From assembly GCA_030019205.1 (NCBI GenBank), contig JASEFH010000021.1:1-45764 (forward strand): a DNA stretch of 45,764 nt. The letters are read 5' to 3'. Below, one piece after another: positions 16,944-25,434 of this stretch. The stretch comes from Methanomicrobiales archaeon (lineage in GTDB: Archaea > Halobacteriota > Methanomicrobia > Methanomicrobiales > JACTUA01). A program made the position numbers and the translations under genes. Under the pieces are notes generated by a model that was not told the origin of the DNA, did not search any database, and saw nothing but the letters and a program-made list of their open reading frames with translations. Numbering within the stretch: the stretch's first letter is position 1; each line of letters opens with the position of its first letter.

Positions 16944-17551
16944 TCGGAGGTTTGAGGATAAGCATCCCTATGCGCGGAAAAGATAGGTCAGATAAAAGGA
17001 TCGCCGCTGCGTTACTGCCCGAGCCGAAGGCCCCGAAGGGGTCCCCAACCTCTTTTCCACCTTTCTGGTTGCATCGGTGCTCATGATGCCGGAGAGCCTG
17101 GAAGGCGCCACAACGAACAAGACCGGATCCAGGCATTGTTGGGCCGAGATGATATCCAGGGAAGCACAACCGAAGACACAAGAACCTAAAGCGGAGATAC
17201 TGCTCGAGGAGGAGCAGCAGTTGGTGGCGGGAGTCTTCGCCAGCAAGGAAGCGGCCGAGGCTGCAATCCAGAAGATCGAGGGGTTTGGCCCCCTGCTCCA
17301 GAACCTTGGTCCAGCACTTCCAGCCCTCCGGTAACTTGAGCTTCGACCCGAGGTTCGGTAGAGCCTCCATTACATCTGGTTCTTGTCAATGACGATCGCA
17401 AACGACTGCATGACAACGCTCATACCGTTTTGTGCATCCATGATGGGTGTTTGTCTGCACTCACACCGGCCAGTTGGTATTTATCTTACAGATTGATAAA
17501 TGCCATTTTGTCATGACACTGAATCCGATAACGGGGTTCCAGAGGAGATAC
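16944..17551. other. Spacer with one doubtful small frame
   Basis: Apart from the weak frame at 17077-17334, no gene is visible between the LURP-one-related gene and the membrane protein gene. TTTATCTTACAG near 17478 may be part of the promoter of the following gene. Confidence 0.4.
17077..17334 (+). CDS. Doubtful short ORF, possible remnant
   Basis: The 85-aa frame has one protein-like stretch (EEEQQLVAGVFASKEAAEAA followed by IQKIEGFG) that recalls the start of stress-protein ferredoxin-like domains. It then ends abruptly with PLLQNLGPALPALR. No good ribosome-binding site precedes the start. It may be a truncated fragment of a DUF1269/YflT-like gene or chance. Confidence 0.25.
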   Translation: MLMMPESLEGATTNKTGSRHCWAEMISREAQPKTQEPKAEILLEEEQQLVAGVFASKEAAEAAIQKIEGFGPLLQNLGPALPALR

Positions 17552-18211
17552 ATGTCCTTTGGAGACATGCTCAGCGAGTGGTTGTATGGATTCATCATGG
17601 TCGCCGTTGTCAGTGGGATATTGGGCGGGTACAATCAGATCCTCTTGAACAGCCAACCCGGTTTTGGCAGGGTGTATCTCACGGTGGTCCTATTGGTACT
17701 CACCTTTGGGGTGAACATCGTTTGGGGGATCATCGATGGCAGTACCGTGATTTACGGCGGCCTGACGGATAAGGCAGACCTGGAGAAGATCATCGGTAAG
17801 CTCAAGAAGGACCGGAACAACCGGGAATTGAGGGACAGGGTTCTCGACTCGCTGGGGGACTCCTCTGTTGAGTATCTTCCGGATGAGGAGAAGGAAAAGA
17901 TCGTGGACCGCATCATCGATGAAGCTCCGGAGTCTCCGGTGAGATATCATTTGAGCAGGGACGACCGCAATACCCTGATTGCCATCGCTTCCTGTGACAT
18001 CCTCGCCGTTTTCCCGGTCATCCTCCCGTACCTGGTCCTCGGCTTCGGAAGAATTCCCCTTGTACTCTCCCGGCTTATCGCCGCTATCGCCATCGGGTAC
18101 ATTGTCTTCCTCTACGCCGAGCACACTGGCAGAAGGAAATGGCTGGCTGCAGGCATCTTCTTCCTATTAACAATCGTGATGATGCAAATCACCTACTATT
18201 ACGGCTGGTGA
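17552..18211 (+). CDS. CCC1/VIT1-like membrane protein
   Basis: The 219-aa product has two N-terminal membrane helices (LSEWLYGFIMVAVVSGILGG, VYLTVVLLVLTFGVNIVWGI) with the polar D-G motif IIDGSTVIYGGLTDKAD. A charged cytoplasmic domain follows (about residues 75-145), then three C-terminal helices ending LTIVMMQITYYYGW. The layout, two plus three helices around a soluble loop, resembles the VIT1/CCC1 iron/manganese transporter family, but similarity is judged by eye. ATG 17552 has AGAGGAGATA directly before it; starts at 17513 or 17447 lack such a site. Substrate unknown. Confidence 0.6.
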   Translation: MSFGDMLSEWLYGFIMVAVVSGILGGYNQILLNSQPGFGRVYLTVVLLVLTFGVNIVWGIIDGSTVIYGGLTDKADLEKIIGKLKKDRNNRELRDRVLDSLGDSSVEYLPDEEKEKIVDRIIDEAPESPVRYHLSRDDRNTLIAIASCDILAVFPVILPYLVLGFGRIPLVLSRLIAAIAIGYIVFLYAEHTGRRKWLAAGIFFLLTIVMMQITYYYGW

Positions 18212-18299
18212 CCGGGCCTCTGGACGGATAGGATTCCATGCACCCCGGGGTACTGTCATGGTTTGAAATGCTCATCCCAGAAATTAATAATCCCGGAGA

Positions 18300-18316
18300 G
18301 TTGGAAAAAAGAGAGG
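18300..18316 (-). terminator. Oligo-T terminator after the minus-strand gene at 18332
   Basis: On the minus strand CTCTTTTTTCC follows the stop at 18332 within about 25 bases, as expected for an archaeal oligo-T terminator. Confidence 0.45.
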
Positions 18317-18331
18317 TTCTAAACCCGATCT

Positions 18332-18799
18332 CTATGCCTGGAGACCGAGGGCACCGGCGATTTCGTCGAGGGCTGCTTTTTCCGGATCGCTGACAGCAAC
18401 ACCGTGCTCTTTGGCCGCTCCGGCCACCTTCTCCCCTATCTCCAGCAACCACCTCTTATAGGCCTCGGCCTCGTCGGGAGACACCGCAGAGAGAGCGGCG
18501 GCAGCGGATCTGCATGCCGCGATGGTCCTGTTTCTATAGCCCATCTGATCCTGCTTCAGGAGATTCTGCTGCTCCTTGATCAGCTCCTTGGCCCGGGGCT
18601 GCATGTCGGCAGAGACAAGACTGACCAGTTCGCTTCCACTCGCCGCTGCCAGTTTGGGCGGTTCCTGAAGCATCGCTTTGGTCTCGCCCCATGCACCCAG
18701 GACAGAGGGCGCTGCGGCCATCACCGTCATGGAGACCGCGTACGGCAGACTCTCGAGGTTCTTCCAATCATTCTCTCCAAATTGTTCCTTCATAGGCAT
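18332..18799 (-). CDS. Conserved-looking hypothetical protein, helical
   Basis: The 155-aa product begins MPMKEQFGENDWKNLESLPY and is rich in Ala, Glu and Lys. It contains VSMTVMAAAPSVLGAWGETK (a moderately hydrophobic helix), KELIKEQQNLLKQDQMGYRN and AAAALSAVSPDEAEAYKRWL, ending in DEIAGALGLQA. No known family is recognised; the pattern suggests a soluble all-helical protein. A minus-strand TATTAATATC box at 18821-18831 is centred about 26 bases before ATG 18799, which predicts a leaderless mRNA beginning at that codon and supports it over ATG 18793. Confidence 0.6.
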   Translation of the reverse strand: MPMKEQFGENDWKNLESLPYAVSMTVMAAAPSVLGAWGETKAMLQEPPKLAAASGSELVSLVSADMQPRAKELIKEQQNLLKQDQMGYRNRTIAACRSAAAALSAVSPDEAEAYKRWLLEIGEKVAGAAKEHGVAVSDPEKAALDEIAGALGLQA

Positions 18800-18820
18800 G
18801 GACACCCCGATACTGTAGCG

Positions 18821-18831
18821 GATATTAATAG
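18821..18831 (-). promoter_or_regulatory. TATA box giving a leaderless transcript for the hypothetical gene
   Basis: Minus-strand CTATTAATATC sits at leaderless spacing from ATG 18799. Confidence 0.45.
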
Positions 18832-19038
18832 ATTTCCCCAACGAGACGATGTGGGATTGTATCGGTTGTGGCATGGAGTTGTACGGTGGGGACTCTGTAT
18901 TTTCGAATATTTGAGGAAATATCGATAGGATGACCGCCCATCTCCCATCAGGGTATCCGGCATGGAAAATGAGAGGAGACCACTCCTCTTTTCTCGGGAA
19001 GTCCTCCCTGCCCCGTTATCGTACTTCCGGAGGCGACA

Positions 19039-21387
19039 TCAATCCCGCACGATCCAGGCCGCCACTTCCTTCTCGTGGTCGACGTAGTGTTCACCGCTCA
19101 CGTCTATTATCACTCTGTCTATTGTTCCGCCTGTGAAGTGGAACGGTGCGGAGTAGTCCGGCGACACCGGGGACCCGCTGTCCCTTCCGACACAGAGCCC
19201 GTCGCCGGTGAGACCGAAAAAGCCGGGCTGCGTCTTGATCCGTCCCTGTCCCACCTTATCCATGTCCACGTAGAGCGTGAGGGTACCCAGGGCGCTCTTC
19301 GTCTCCGTATCCTCTCCGTCCCTGGCGAATTCCGCGGTGAAGACGTGCCGCCCGGCAGGCACGGGATCGCCAGAGGAGATCTTCTGGACATCGTCACCGA
19401 GCCAGTTGTAAACGTAGTGCAGTCGTCCGTCGGCGATATACAGGCTGTGGCCTCCGCCCACCCCCCCGTGGGCGAACAGCACGCCCTGCGCATCCCGTGA
19501 ATCGATCGTCACACCGGCCGCGATGGTGTAGGAGCGCCCCCGAATGTTGACGGCGACGGACTCGGGAACTTCGGCGGTGCCCGGGTAGTAGACATAGCGG
19601 TTCCTGGGTCGGGAAGGCTGGGGCCGGGGCGTGGAGATGATCTCCAGCGCGCTGCGGTCATCGAGCGGCATGCCGTTGTAGACCCCTGCATAGTAGAACC
19701 AGAGCCCCTTGAGGAGCTCGAGCATGTCCCGGTTCTGGTCCGCCAGGTTATGCATCTGGGCCCGGTCGTCTTTCAGGTTGTAGAGCTCCCAGACGTCGTG
19801 CCCGAAGTTGCTCCAGCCGGAGAGAGGCGGGTGGACGGTGTTTGCCAGCCAGCCCTGGTGGTATATCGCCCTCTGGCCGAGCATCGCGTAGAACTGGGTA
19901 TCCCGCCCCGGCGCATCGGGATCGTCGAAGGAGGGTGTAAAGCTCTCTCCCTCGATCGGGCTCTGGGTATAGCCCTTCAGCACCTTCGGCGGTTCGATGC
20001 CCAGCAGCTCGTAGAGTGTCGGGACGATGTCCACGGCGTGGATGTACTGGTGGCGTATCTCCCCCCGGGCTTTGATGCCGCGGGGCCAGGCGATAAGGCA
20101 CATATCCGCGAGCCCCCCCTCGTAGCCGGCAAACCGCTTCCAGTACGGGAAAGGCGTGTCGAACGCCCACGCCCAGCCGCTGCAGTAGTGGTTGTACGCC
20201 CGGGGACCGCCGAGCTCGTCGATGAAGGGCAGATTCGCCTCGACCGTATCGGGCACGTTGTTGAAGAACTTGTTCTCGTTGAACGAGCCGCTCGGACCGC
20301 CCTCGGCGCTGGCCCCGTTGTCGGAGACGACAACGATGATCGTGTTGTCCAGCTGGCCGGACTCTTCGAGATAGTCGAGGATCCTCCCGATCTGGGCATC
20401 TGTGTAGGTGACAAACCCGGCGTACACCTCCGCCATGCGAATGAAGAGCTTCTTTTCGTCCTCGTTCAGCGAGTCCCAGGGAGGCACGAAGTCGAGGGCG
20501 GGCCAGGGCTGGCCATCCGGCCCGCTCGTTCCCGGCTCGCCGTGCGGATTGATGGGCGAGAGCTCGGTATTTTCGGGAAGGAGACCCATCCTCTTCTGGT
20601 TCTCCAGGATCTCCTCGCGGATCTTCTCGTAACCCGCGTCGAACCGCCCCCTGTATTTATCCGCCCACTCCTTGAAGACGTGGTGCGGGGCATGGGCGCA
20701 ACCGGGGCAGAAGTACATGAACCAGGGCTTCTCCGGGGCGATTACCTTCGAGTCGCGGATGAACTCGATCGCTTTATCGGAGATGTCCCTGGAGAAATGA
20801 TAGCCCTCGTCCGGACGGTAGGGCTGATCCATGGGGTGGTTGTCGTAGACCAGATCCGGGTACCACTGGTTGGTCTCCCCGCCCAGGAACCCGTAGAATC
20901 GCTCGAATCCCCGCCCGAGGGGCCAGCGCCCCTTCCACGCGGACATGTCGGTCTCTTCTCCCGGCGTTAAGTGCCACTTGCCGATGGCATACGTGTTCCA
21001 GCCCCTCTCGTTCAGCACCTCGGAGATGAACCCGTTCTCGAACGGGATGCGGGCGCTGAGTCCGGGAAAACCGGCGGACGCCTCCGTGATGCAGGCCATG
21101 TTGTTGCTGGTGGCGTTGCGGCCCGTGAGCAGGCTTGAACGGGTGGGCGAACAGAGCGCTGTCGTATGGAAATTGCTGTAGCGTATGCCCATATCGGCAA
21201 TCCGCTTCATGGTGGGTGTCTCGATCGGCCCGCCGAAGACGTCCATGGCGCCGTAGCCCACGTCGTCCCAGACGATCATCAATACATTGGGGGCCTCTTC
21301 CGGAGCCTGCGGCTGGATGTAGGGCTCCCAGTCGGGCATGGAATTCCGGATGTCGATATCGATTGATCCACTCCATTTTTCAGGCAT
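19039..21387 (-). CDS. Arylsulfatase, Cys-type (formylglycine-dependent)
   Basis: The 782-aa sulfatase has VLMIVWDDVGYGAMDVFGGP (Asp 41 and 42 are metal ligands), CSPTRSSLLTGR with the modifiable Cys at 79 (C-x-P-x-R), VVVSDNGASAEGGPSGSFNE for the late metal-binding Asp-Asn, and WYITS-like substrate-side segments. About 200 C-terminal residues form a beta-rich domain. The active Cys must be converted to formylglycine; the radical SAM enzyme at 23492 is the obvious candidate. The absence of a signal peptide indicates cytosolic hydrolysis of sulfate esters. Length and layout resemble large AtsA-type arylsulfatases. GGAGA before ATG 21387 and a TATA box at 21441 support the start. Confidence 0.92.
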   Translation of the reverse strand: MPEKWSGSIDIDIRNSMPDWEPYIQPQAPEEAPNVLMIVWDDVGYGAMDVFGGPIETPTMKRIADMGIRYSNFHTTALCSPTRSSLLTGRNATSNNMACITEASAGFPGLSARIPFENGFISEVLNERGWNTYAIGKWHLTPGEETDMSAWKGRWPLGRGFERFYGFLGGETNQWYPDLVYDNHPMDQPYRPDEGYHFSRDISDKAIEFIRDSKVIAPEKPWFMYFCPGCAHAPHHVFKEWADKYRGRFDAGYEKIREEILENQKRMGLLPENTELSPINPHGEPGTSGPDGQPWPALDFVPPWDSLNEDEKKLFIRMAEVYAGFVTYTDAQIGRILDYLEESGQLDNTIIVVVSDNGASAEGGPSGSFNENKFFNNVPDTVEANLPFIDELGGPRAYNHYCSGWAWAFDTPFPYWKRFAGYEGGLADMCLIAWPRGIKARGEIRHQYIHAVDIVPTLYELLGIEPPKVLKGYTQSPIEGESFTPSFDDPDAPGRDTQFYAMLGQRAIYHQGWLANTVHPPLSGWSNFGHDVWELYNLKDDRAQMHNLADQNRDMLELLKGLWFYYAGVYNGMPLDDRSALEIISTPRPQPSRPRNRYVYYPGTAEVPESVAVNIRGRSYTIAAGVTIDSRDAQGVLFAHGGVGGGHSLYIADGRLHYVYNWLGDDVQKISSGDPVPAGRHVFTAEFARDGEDTETKSALGTLTLYVDMDKVGQGRIKTQPGFFGLTGDGLCVGRDSGSPVSPDYSAPFHFTGGTIDRVIIDVSGEHYVDHEKEVAAWIVRD

Positions 21388-21800
21388 AAGAAATCTCCAT
21401 CGTTTCTGGAGCTGATAACGCGGCGTAGAAATGATTTGCAGTTTAAATATCTTCTGTTGCCAGGACCGTCATTGTTGAGATCTGATTGCAGCTATGCGCT
21501 TCGACAAGGGGATATCAGAATCATCACACTCTGCCAAAGAGCGGGCGCCTACTCGGATGGGGGGGATCTAGAACGAACCTTGAAGGCGCCAGTACTCCCG
21601 GAACGGCATCGAGTTAGGATCGATCCGTGTATGTGTACCTATTCCCCCAATCAATATGCATGGAGGGGAGGATGCAGTGCACCGGCGCGTCCGCGGGCAT
21701 CCCTCGTGGCGTGGTGGAGCCCGCCATCGGTGGGATTGCCGCCATCAAACGCTTTTTTAAGCGAACGAGTTGAGCAGCACACGGGGATGTTGCTGCAATC
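21388..21800. other. Spacer between the sulfatase and SHOCT genes
   Basis: No gene is supported in about 410 bases. It includes the sulfatase promoter at its left side. The rest shows no repeat, RNA gene or terminator that I can support. Confidence 0.5.
21441..21451 (-). promoter_or_regulatory. TATA box of the arylsulfatase gene
   Basis: Minus-strand GATATTTAAAC lies about 55-65 bases before ATG 21387. The predicted leader of about 30 bases includes GGAGA. Confidence 0.5.
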
Positions 21801-22100
21801 CTATTGGGACAGGATCTTCTGCTTCTCCTTCTGGAATTCCTCCTCCGTCAGGGCCCCCATCTGCTTCAGTTCGGCCAGCTCCTTGAGTTGAGCCATCTTC
21901 TGCTCTTGGGTGACGACCGTCTGGACGGGAGCAGGGGGCGCCTGCATCTCCTGTGGTGCCATCTGCTGCGCTTGCGTTTCCTTCTGTATCTCTCGTTGCT
22001 GTATCCGTTTATTGACCGCGTGCGACGTGGCAGTAGCCGTTCCGGCTACCACCGCTGTGCGGGCTACGGTGCCGATAAGGCCAGGTCGACCGCCTCGCAT
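21801..22100 (-). CDS. SHOCT-domain small protein
   Basis: The 99-aa product has a short glycine/alanine-rich hydrophobic N-terminus (GLIGTVARTAVVAGTATATS), a Gln/Pro-rich linker, and a C-terminal SHOCT domain: KMAQLKELAELKQMGALTEE followed by EFQKEKQKILSQ. SHOCT domains are short helical hairpins at protein ends, thought to mediate oligomerisation or anchoring. A strong GAGGAGG precedes ATG 22100. It follows the DUF6325 gene by 20 bases on the same strand, so the two are probably one transcript and may act together. Confidence 0.88.
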   Translation of the reverse strand: MRGGRPGLIGTVARTAVVAGTATATSHAVNKRIQQREIQKETQAQQMAPQEMQAPPAPVQTVVTQEQKMAQLKELAELKQMGALTEEEFQKEKQKILSQ

Positions 22101-22120
22101 GGTATGCCTCCTCTAGTTTT

Positions 22121-22573
22121 TTAGCTCGCAGTACTGCCAGCGGCTGCCTCCTGCTCCTCTCTCCATGCCAGGGCGGCATCCACCCGCTCCCTCGGGATGC
22201 GATCCCCGGCAAGCACCCTGGCCCGGGCATTGAGGAGGGCATCCTGGAATCTCTTTGCCCAGAGGTGTTCGAAGAGCAAGAATGCTGCTGAGCTGTTTCT
22301 GTCAACAACATCGGTTAATTTCTGGATGTCCTCATCGGACAGGAGGGTTCTGGTCTCCTGCGCAATCGGTGCAAACGCATCGGCTGCATCCTTACTCAGG
22401 TCATCCAGTTCCATGACGCTCACCCGACCCTGATCATCCTTTCGCACGAATACGAGGTCGATGATTCGTATAGATCCGTTGTCGACGACTTCACGCAATG
22501 CCGGGATGATCTCACCCTTGAACTGGTTTCCCGGAAACTCGATCACCAGATACTCTACAGGGCCAAGAGACAT
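22121..22573 (-). CDS. DUF6325-type protein
   Basis: The 150-aa product contains GPVEYLVIEFPGNQFKGEII, VDNGSIRIIDLVFVRKDDQG, LSDEDIQKLTDVVDRNSSAA and AFLLFEHLWAKRFQDALLNA. It aligns with the product at 13827-14378 but lacks the glycine-rich insert of that copy. The beta-alpha-beta start followed by a helical C-terminus resembles a small ferredoxin-like sensor fold. It lies 20 bases before the SHOCT gene, probably as an operon. ATG 22573 is chosen because the sequence match begins there; the frame is open further upstream without resemblance. Function unknown. Confidence 0.75.
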   Translation of the reverse strand: MSLGPVEYLVIEFPGNQFKGEIIPALREVVDNGSIRIIDLVFVRKDDQGRVSVMELDDLSKDAADAFAPIAQETRTLLSDEDIQKLTDVVDRNSSAAFLLFEHLWAKRFQDALLNARARVLAGDRIPRERVDAALAWREEQEAAAGSTAS

Positions 22574-22661
22574 AGTATCCCACCGTAGCAGGATACCCGT
22601 TCGTGTATATAATTCGATCCATGGCGGACACCTCAAGAAAAGCGCCAGCTGTACAGACGTG

Positions 22662-23258
22662 TTAGAAGGGGCTGCCGAGCTTCTCCAGCGCCCGGACAAC
22701 CGGGGAGGCTCCTTCATGGAACGTACTGCCGGTGATGGAATCCAGAACTGCATGTTCAACAGGATCCCAGAACGTATCCGAAGGAGGCGAATCACCGGCC
22801 CATACGCACTCGAATCCACCTCTCTGTAAGGTGGCCTCAAGGGGTGCGATCGCTCGCGTATCCCCGATCTCTCCCAGGGCCCAGGCCGCGATCCAGACGA
22901 AATCGTCACACGGGTTTGAAAGCGCCTGTATCAAGGGTTCTACAGCCCGTGGGTCCCTGATCCTGCCCAGGGCCCAGGCCGCGACCATATTCAACGTGAA
23001 TTCGTCTTCTCCTGCGACATAGGGGCGGGAAAAGTCAAGAGAGTGAATCAGCGGTTCGACCGCCCGGGGATCTCCAAGATAGCCAAGCCTCCATGCCGCT
23101 TTCCAGCGCACTTTGATATCTGTATCGGACAACTTTATAATCAAGCCAGGCACTGGATCCTCGCCGAGATCGGAGAACTCCTCCTCCTTGTTCCCATATC
23201 TTTCTCCAAACTCCTTTTGTGCGTCGTCCATGCACTCGGCGTAAATCCCTCTTAACAT
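22662..23258 (-). CDS. HEAT-repeat protein (PBS-lyase type)
   Basis: The 198-aa product has an N-terminal charged segment, then repeats with the D-P-R-A-V-E-P-L-I signature: IKVRWKAAWRLGYLGDPRAV, NMVAAWALGRIRDPRAVEPL and VWIAAWALGEIGDTRAIAPL. These are the phycocyanobilin-lyase-type HEAT units also common in methanogens. HEAT solenoids are protein-binding scaffolds; the partner is unknown. The last 40 residues are less regular. A start at 23231 (MDDAQKEFG) is possible. It lies 88 bases upstream of the DUF6325 gene on the same strand and may share its transcript. A second HEAT protein is at 35052. Confidence 0.88.
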   Translation of the reverse strand: MLRGIYAECMDDAQKEFGERYGNKEEEFSDLGEDPVPGLIIKLSDTDIKVRWKAAWRLGYLGDPRAVEPLIHSLDFSRPYVAGEDEFTLNMVAAWALGRIRDPRAVEPLIQALSNPCDDFVWIAAWALGEIGDTRAIAPLEATLQRGGFECVWAGDSPPSDTFWDPVEHAVLDSITGSTFHEGASPVVRALEKLGSPF

Positions 23259-23491
23259 TTAATTGTACGCGTGGGTCGATGAGCGGGCAGCCGGCGCAAT
23301 CATGCACATACGTGGGTGAAGATGCGGAACGGGCAGAAGCACAATATCCCAAACCTTTATGAATGGTGGGAGCAGTAAAGCGGGCAATCGCGGGATACGA
23401 TAAGAGATGGCACAGCGGTGCATCCCGGAGCATTCCTATTAGTTCTATCGGTTCCGATAACGCCGGTCAAAACAGAGAGAAGGATCGATCC

Positions 23492-24796
23492 ATGAACAGG
23501 CATACTGGTGCAGCGCCTCCCGCCTTCCATGTCATGGCAAAACCGACGGGGGCACAGTGCAATCTCGACTGTGCCTACTGTTTCTTCTTAAAAAAGGAGA
23601 GACTGTATCCGGATAGCAATTTCCGGATGACGGATGCGGTGATGGAGGCGTACATCCGCCAGACCATCGAGGGGCACCGCGTCCCCCGTGTGACGATCGC
23701 CTGGCAGGGGGGAGAGCCGACCCTGATGGGGCTCGATTTCTACCGGCGTTCTGTGGACGTGCAGAAAAAGTACAGAAAGCCCGGGACCCTCATCGAAAAC
23801 ACATTCCAGACAAACGGCGTCCTCCTGGATGACGCATGGTGCCAGTTCTTCCATGACAACCATTTCCTGATCGGCCTGAGCATGGACGGTCCTGCTGAAC
23901 TCCACGATATCTATCGGAGGGATAAAAGCGGCCATGGAACGTTCGAACGGGTTCTCGACGCCGCCCTTCTCCTCCAGAAGCATAAAGTGGAGTTCAATAT
24001 CCTCTGTACGGTCAACCGCAGGAACGCCGACCACCCGTTGGATGTGTACCGGTTCTTCCGCGATGAACTCGGGGTGCAGTACATCCAGTTCATCCCCATC
24101 GTGGAGCGGAACAGCGAGAGGGGGTACCAGGAAGGGAATACAGTGACCGATCGGTCCGTCCGCCCCGACCAATGGGGACGGTTCCTGATCGGGATCTTCG
24201 ACGAATGGATCCGGCGGGACGTAGGAAGAATGTTTGTCCTGAACTTCGACGGGGCGCTCGCGGGCTGGCTCGGGATGGCGGGGACGGTCTGCATCTTTGG
24301 GCCCACCTGCGGTCTCGGGGTGGCGCTCGAGCACAACGGGGACCTGTACTCGTGTGACCACTTTGTCGAGCCCCGATACTACCTGGGGAATATTCTCCAA
24401 ACGCCCCTGACAGAGCTCGTGGCCTCGGAGAAGCAGCGAGCGTTCGGGAGGGCCAAGAGAGATACGCTTCCCCTGTACTGCCGGGAGTGCGAGTTCATGG
24501 CCATCTGCAACGGGGAGTGCCCAAAGAACCGCTTCCTGGAGACCCCCAAGGGCGAGCCGGGGCTGAATTACCTCTGCGAAGGCTACCGGGCGTTCTTCAC
24601 TCACGCCGACCGGCCCATGCGGATCATGGCAGACCTGCTGCGGCGGGGAAGGTTCGCCGACGAGGTGCTGCAGATTCTTGCAGCAGAGGAGAGATCACGT
24701 AAATCCGGATCGGTCAGGGTAGGCCGGAATGACCCCTGCCCCTGCGGGAGCGGACTGAAGTTCAAGAAGTGCTGCGGACAGGCCCCTGGGCGGTGA
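23492..24796 (+). CDS. Anaerobic sulfatase-maturating radical SAM enzyme with C-terminal SEC-C motif
   Basis: The 434-aa product has CNLDCAYC (Cys 23, 27, 30; CxxxCxxC for the SAM-binding cluster), [16 protein letters not shown] (the G-G-E motif), and a SPASM-type C-terminal cysteine set: [20 protein letters not shown] and [19 protein letters not shown]. This is the layout of anSME, which oxidises the sulfatase Cys or Ser to formylglycine without oxygen. The last 20 residues ([16 protein letters not shown]) form a SEC-C zinc motif, an extra domain also attached to some anSMEs. The likely target is the arylsulfatase at 19039-21387 (CSPTR). ATG 23492 follows GAGAGAAGGA and is preferred to the upstream start at 23363. 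Confidence 0.92.
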   Translation: MNRHTGAAPPAFHVMAKPTGAQCNLDCAYCFFLKKERLYPDSNFRMTDAVMEAYIRQTIEGHRVPRVTIAWQGGEPTLMGLDFYRRSVDVQKKYRKPGTLIENTFQTNGVLLDDAWCQFFHDNHFLIGLSMDGPAELHDIYRRDKSGHGTFERVLDAALLLQKHKVEFNILCTVNRRNADHPLDVYRFFRDELGVQYIQFIPIVERNSERGYQEGNTVTDRSVRPDQWGRFLIGIFDEWIRRDVGRMFVLNFDGALAGWLGMAGTVCIFGPTCGLGVALEHNGDLYSCDHFVEPRYYLGNILQTPLTELVASEKQRAFGRAKRDTLPLYCRECEFMAICNGECPKNRFLETPKGEPGLNYLCEGYRAFFTHADRPMRIMADLLRRGRFADEVLQILAAEERSRKSGSVRVGRNDPCPCGSGLKFKKCCGQAPGR

Positions 24797-24920
24797 GGGA
24801 TCGTGTCTGGCGTCGCCACCGATATTCCTCAAGGGATGTCTCTGCCCCGGTATATGCATAAGCTGACTCGGGATCCCGTTTCTTTTACGGATGAGCTGTA
24901 CCAGATCGCCATCAGGAGTT

Positions 24921-24930
24921 TTTATATAGT
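24921..24930 (+). promoter_or_regulatory. TATA box of the second DUF5518 gene
   Basis: TTTATATAGT predicts transcription from about 24950, only about 14 bases before ATG 24964. Confidence 0.5.
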
Positions 24931-24963
24931 CCTTTGTCATATTCGGACGCTGGTGGAGCCTTA

Positions 24964-25314
24964 ATGGCCGAATATTCGCATGATAACTTCTGGGTTGCCG
25001 TTATCGCCGGATGGATCCTGATGCTTATCATCGACCTTTTCATTCCTGTTGTAGGGCCGTTTGTAGGAGGATTTGCCGCCGGCTACATCGCACGGGGTGG
25101 CCCGTGGAATGGCGGAGTTGCAGGTCTGCTCTCGGGTATCCTTGGGGGTGTCATCGTCGCGATCCTCGTCCTCGTCGGGGCCACGCTATTTCTGGGAGTG
25201 CTGGGGTTCCTCGGGGGGTTCTTCTTCGGGACGTTATTGATCGTATTTCTCTTCATCTTCCACGGGATCCTCGCGTTCATCGGCGGCGCGATAGCAGGGG
25301 CGTTGAGGATGTAA
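24964..25314 (+). CDS. DUF5518-type small membrane protein (second copy)
   Basis: The 116-aa product reads WVAVIAGWILMLIIDLFIPV, VGGFAAGYIARGGPWNGGVA, GLLSGILGGVIVAILVLVGA, and a third hydrophobic part of Phe/Gly/Leu. It aligns with the copy at 3716-4096 from the first residues, including MA- at the start, which fixes ATG 24964. Three to four membrane spans with glycine-zipper-like faces. Function unknown. It stands alone between the radical SAM gene and the ion channel gene. Confidence 0.82.
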   Translation: MAEYSHDNFWVAVIAGWILMLIIDLFIPVVGPFVGGFAAGYIARGGPWNGGVAGLLSGILGGVIVAILVLVGATLFLGVLGFLGGFFFGTLLIVFLFIFHGILAFIGGAIAGALRM

Positions 25315-25434
25315 GGGCTCCAGAATCTAGGAGAGTGCCGAGTGGGCGATGCAGGCGCATCCCGAGCAGTACGGTGTGCACGGGACTGCAGAAAAGCTGG
25401 TGTGTTCACGATGAAGGGGAGGGTGCGTGTTCGA

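Noticed and set aside
19750-20970. 406-codon plus-strand frame inside the arylsulfatase
   Set aside because: Shadow of the sulfatase gene; the sulfatase motifs are unambiguous on the other strand.
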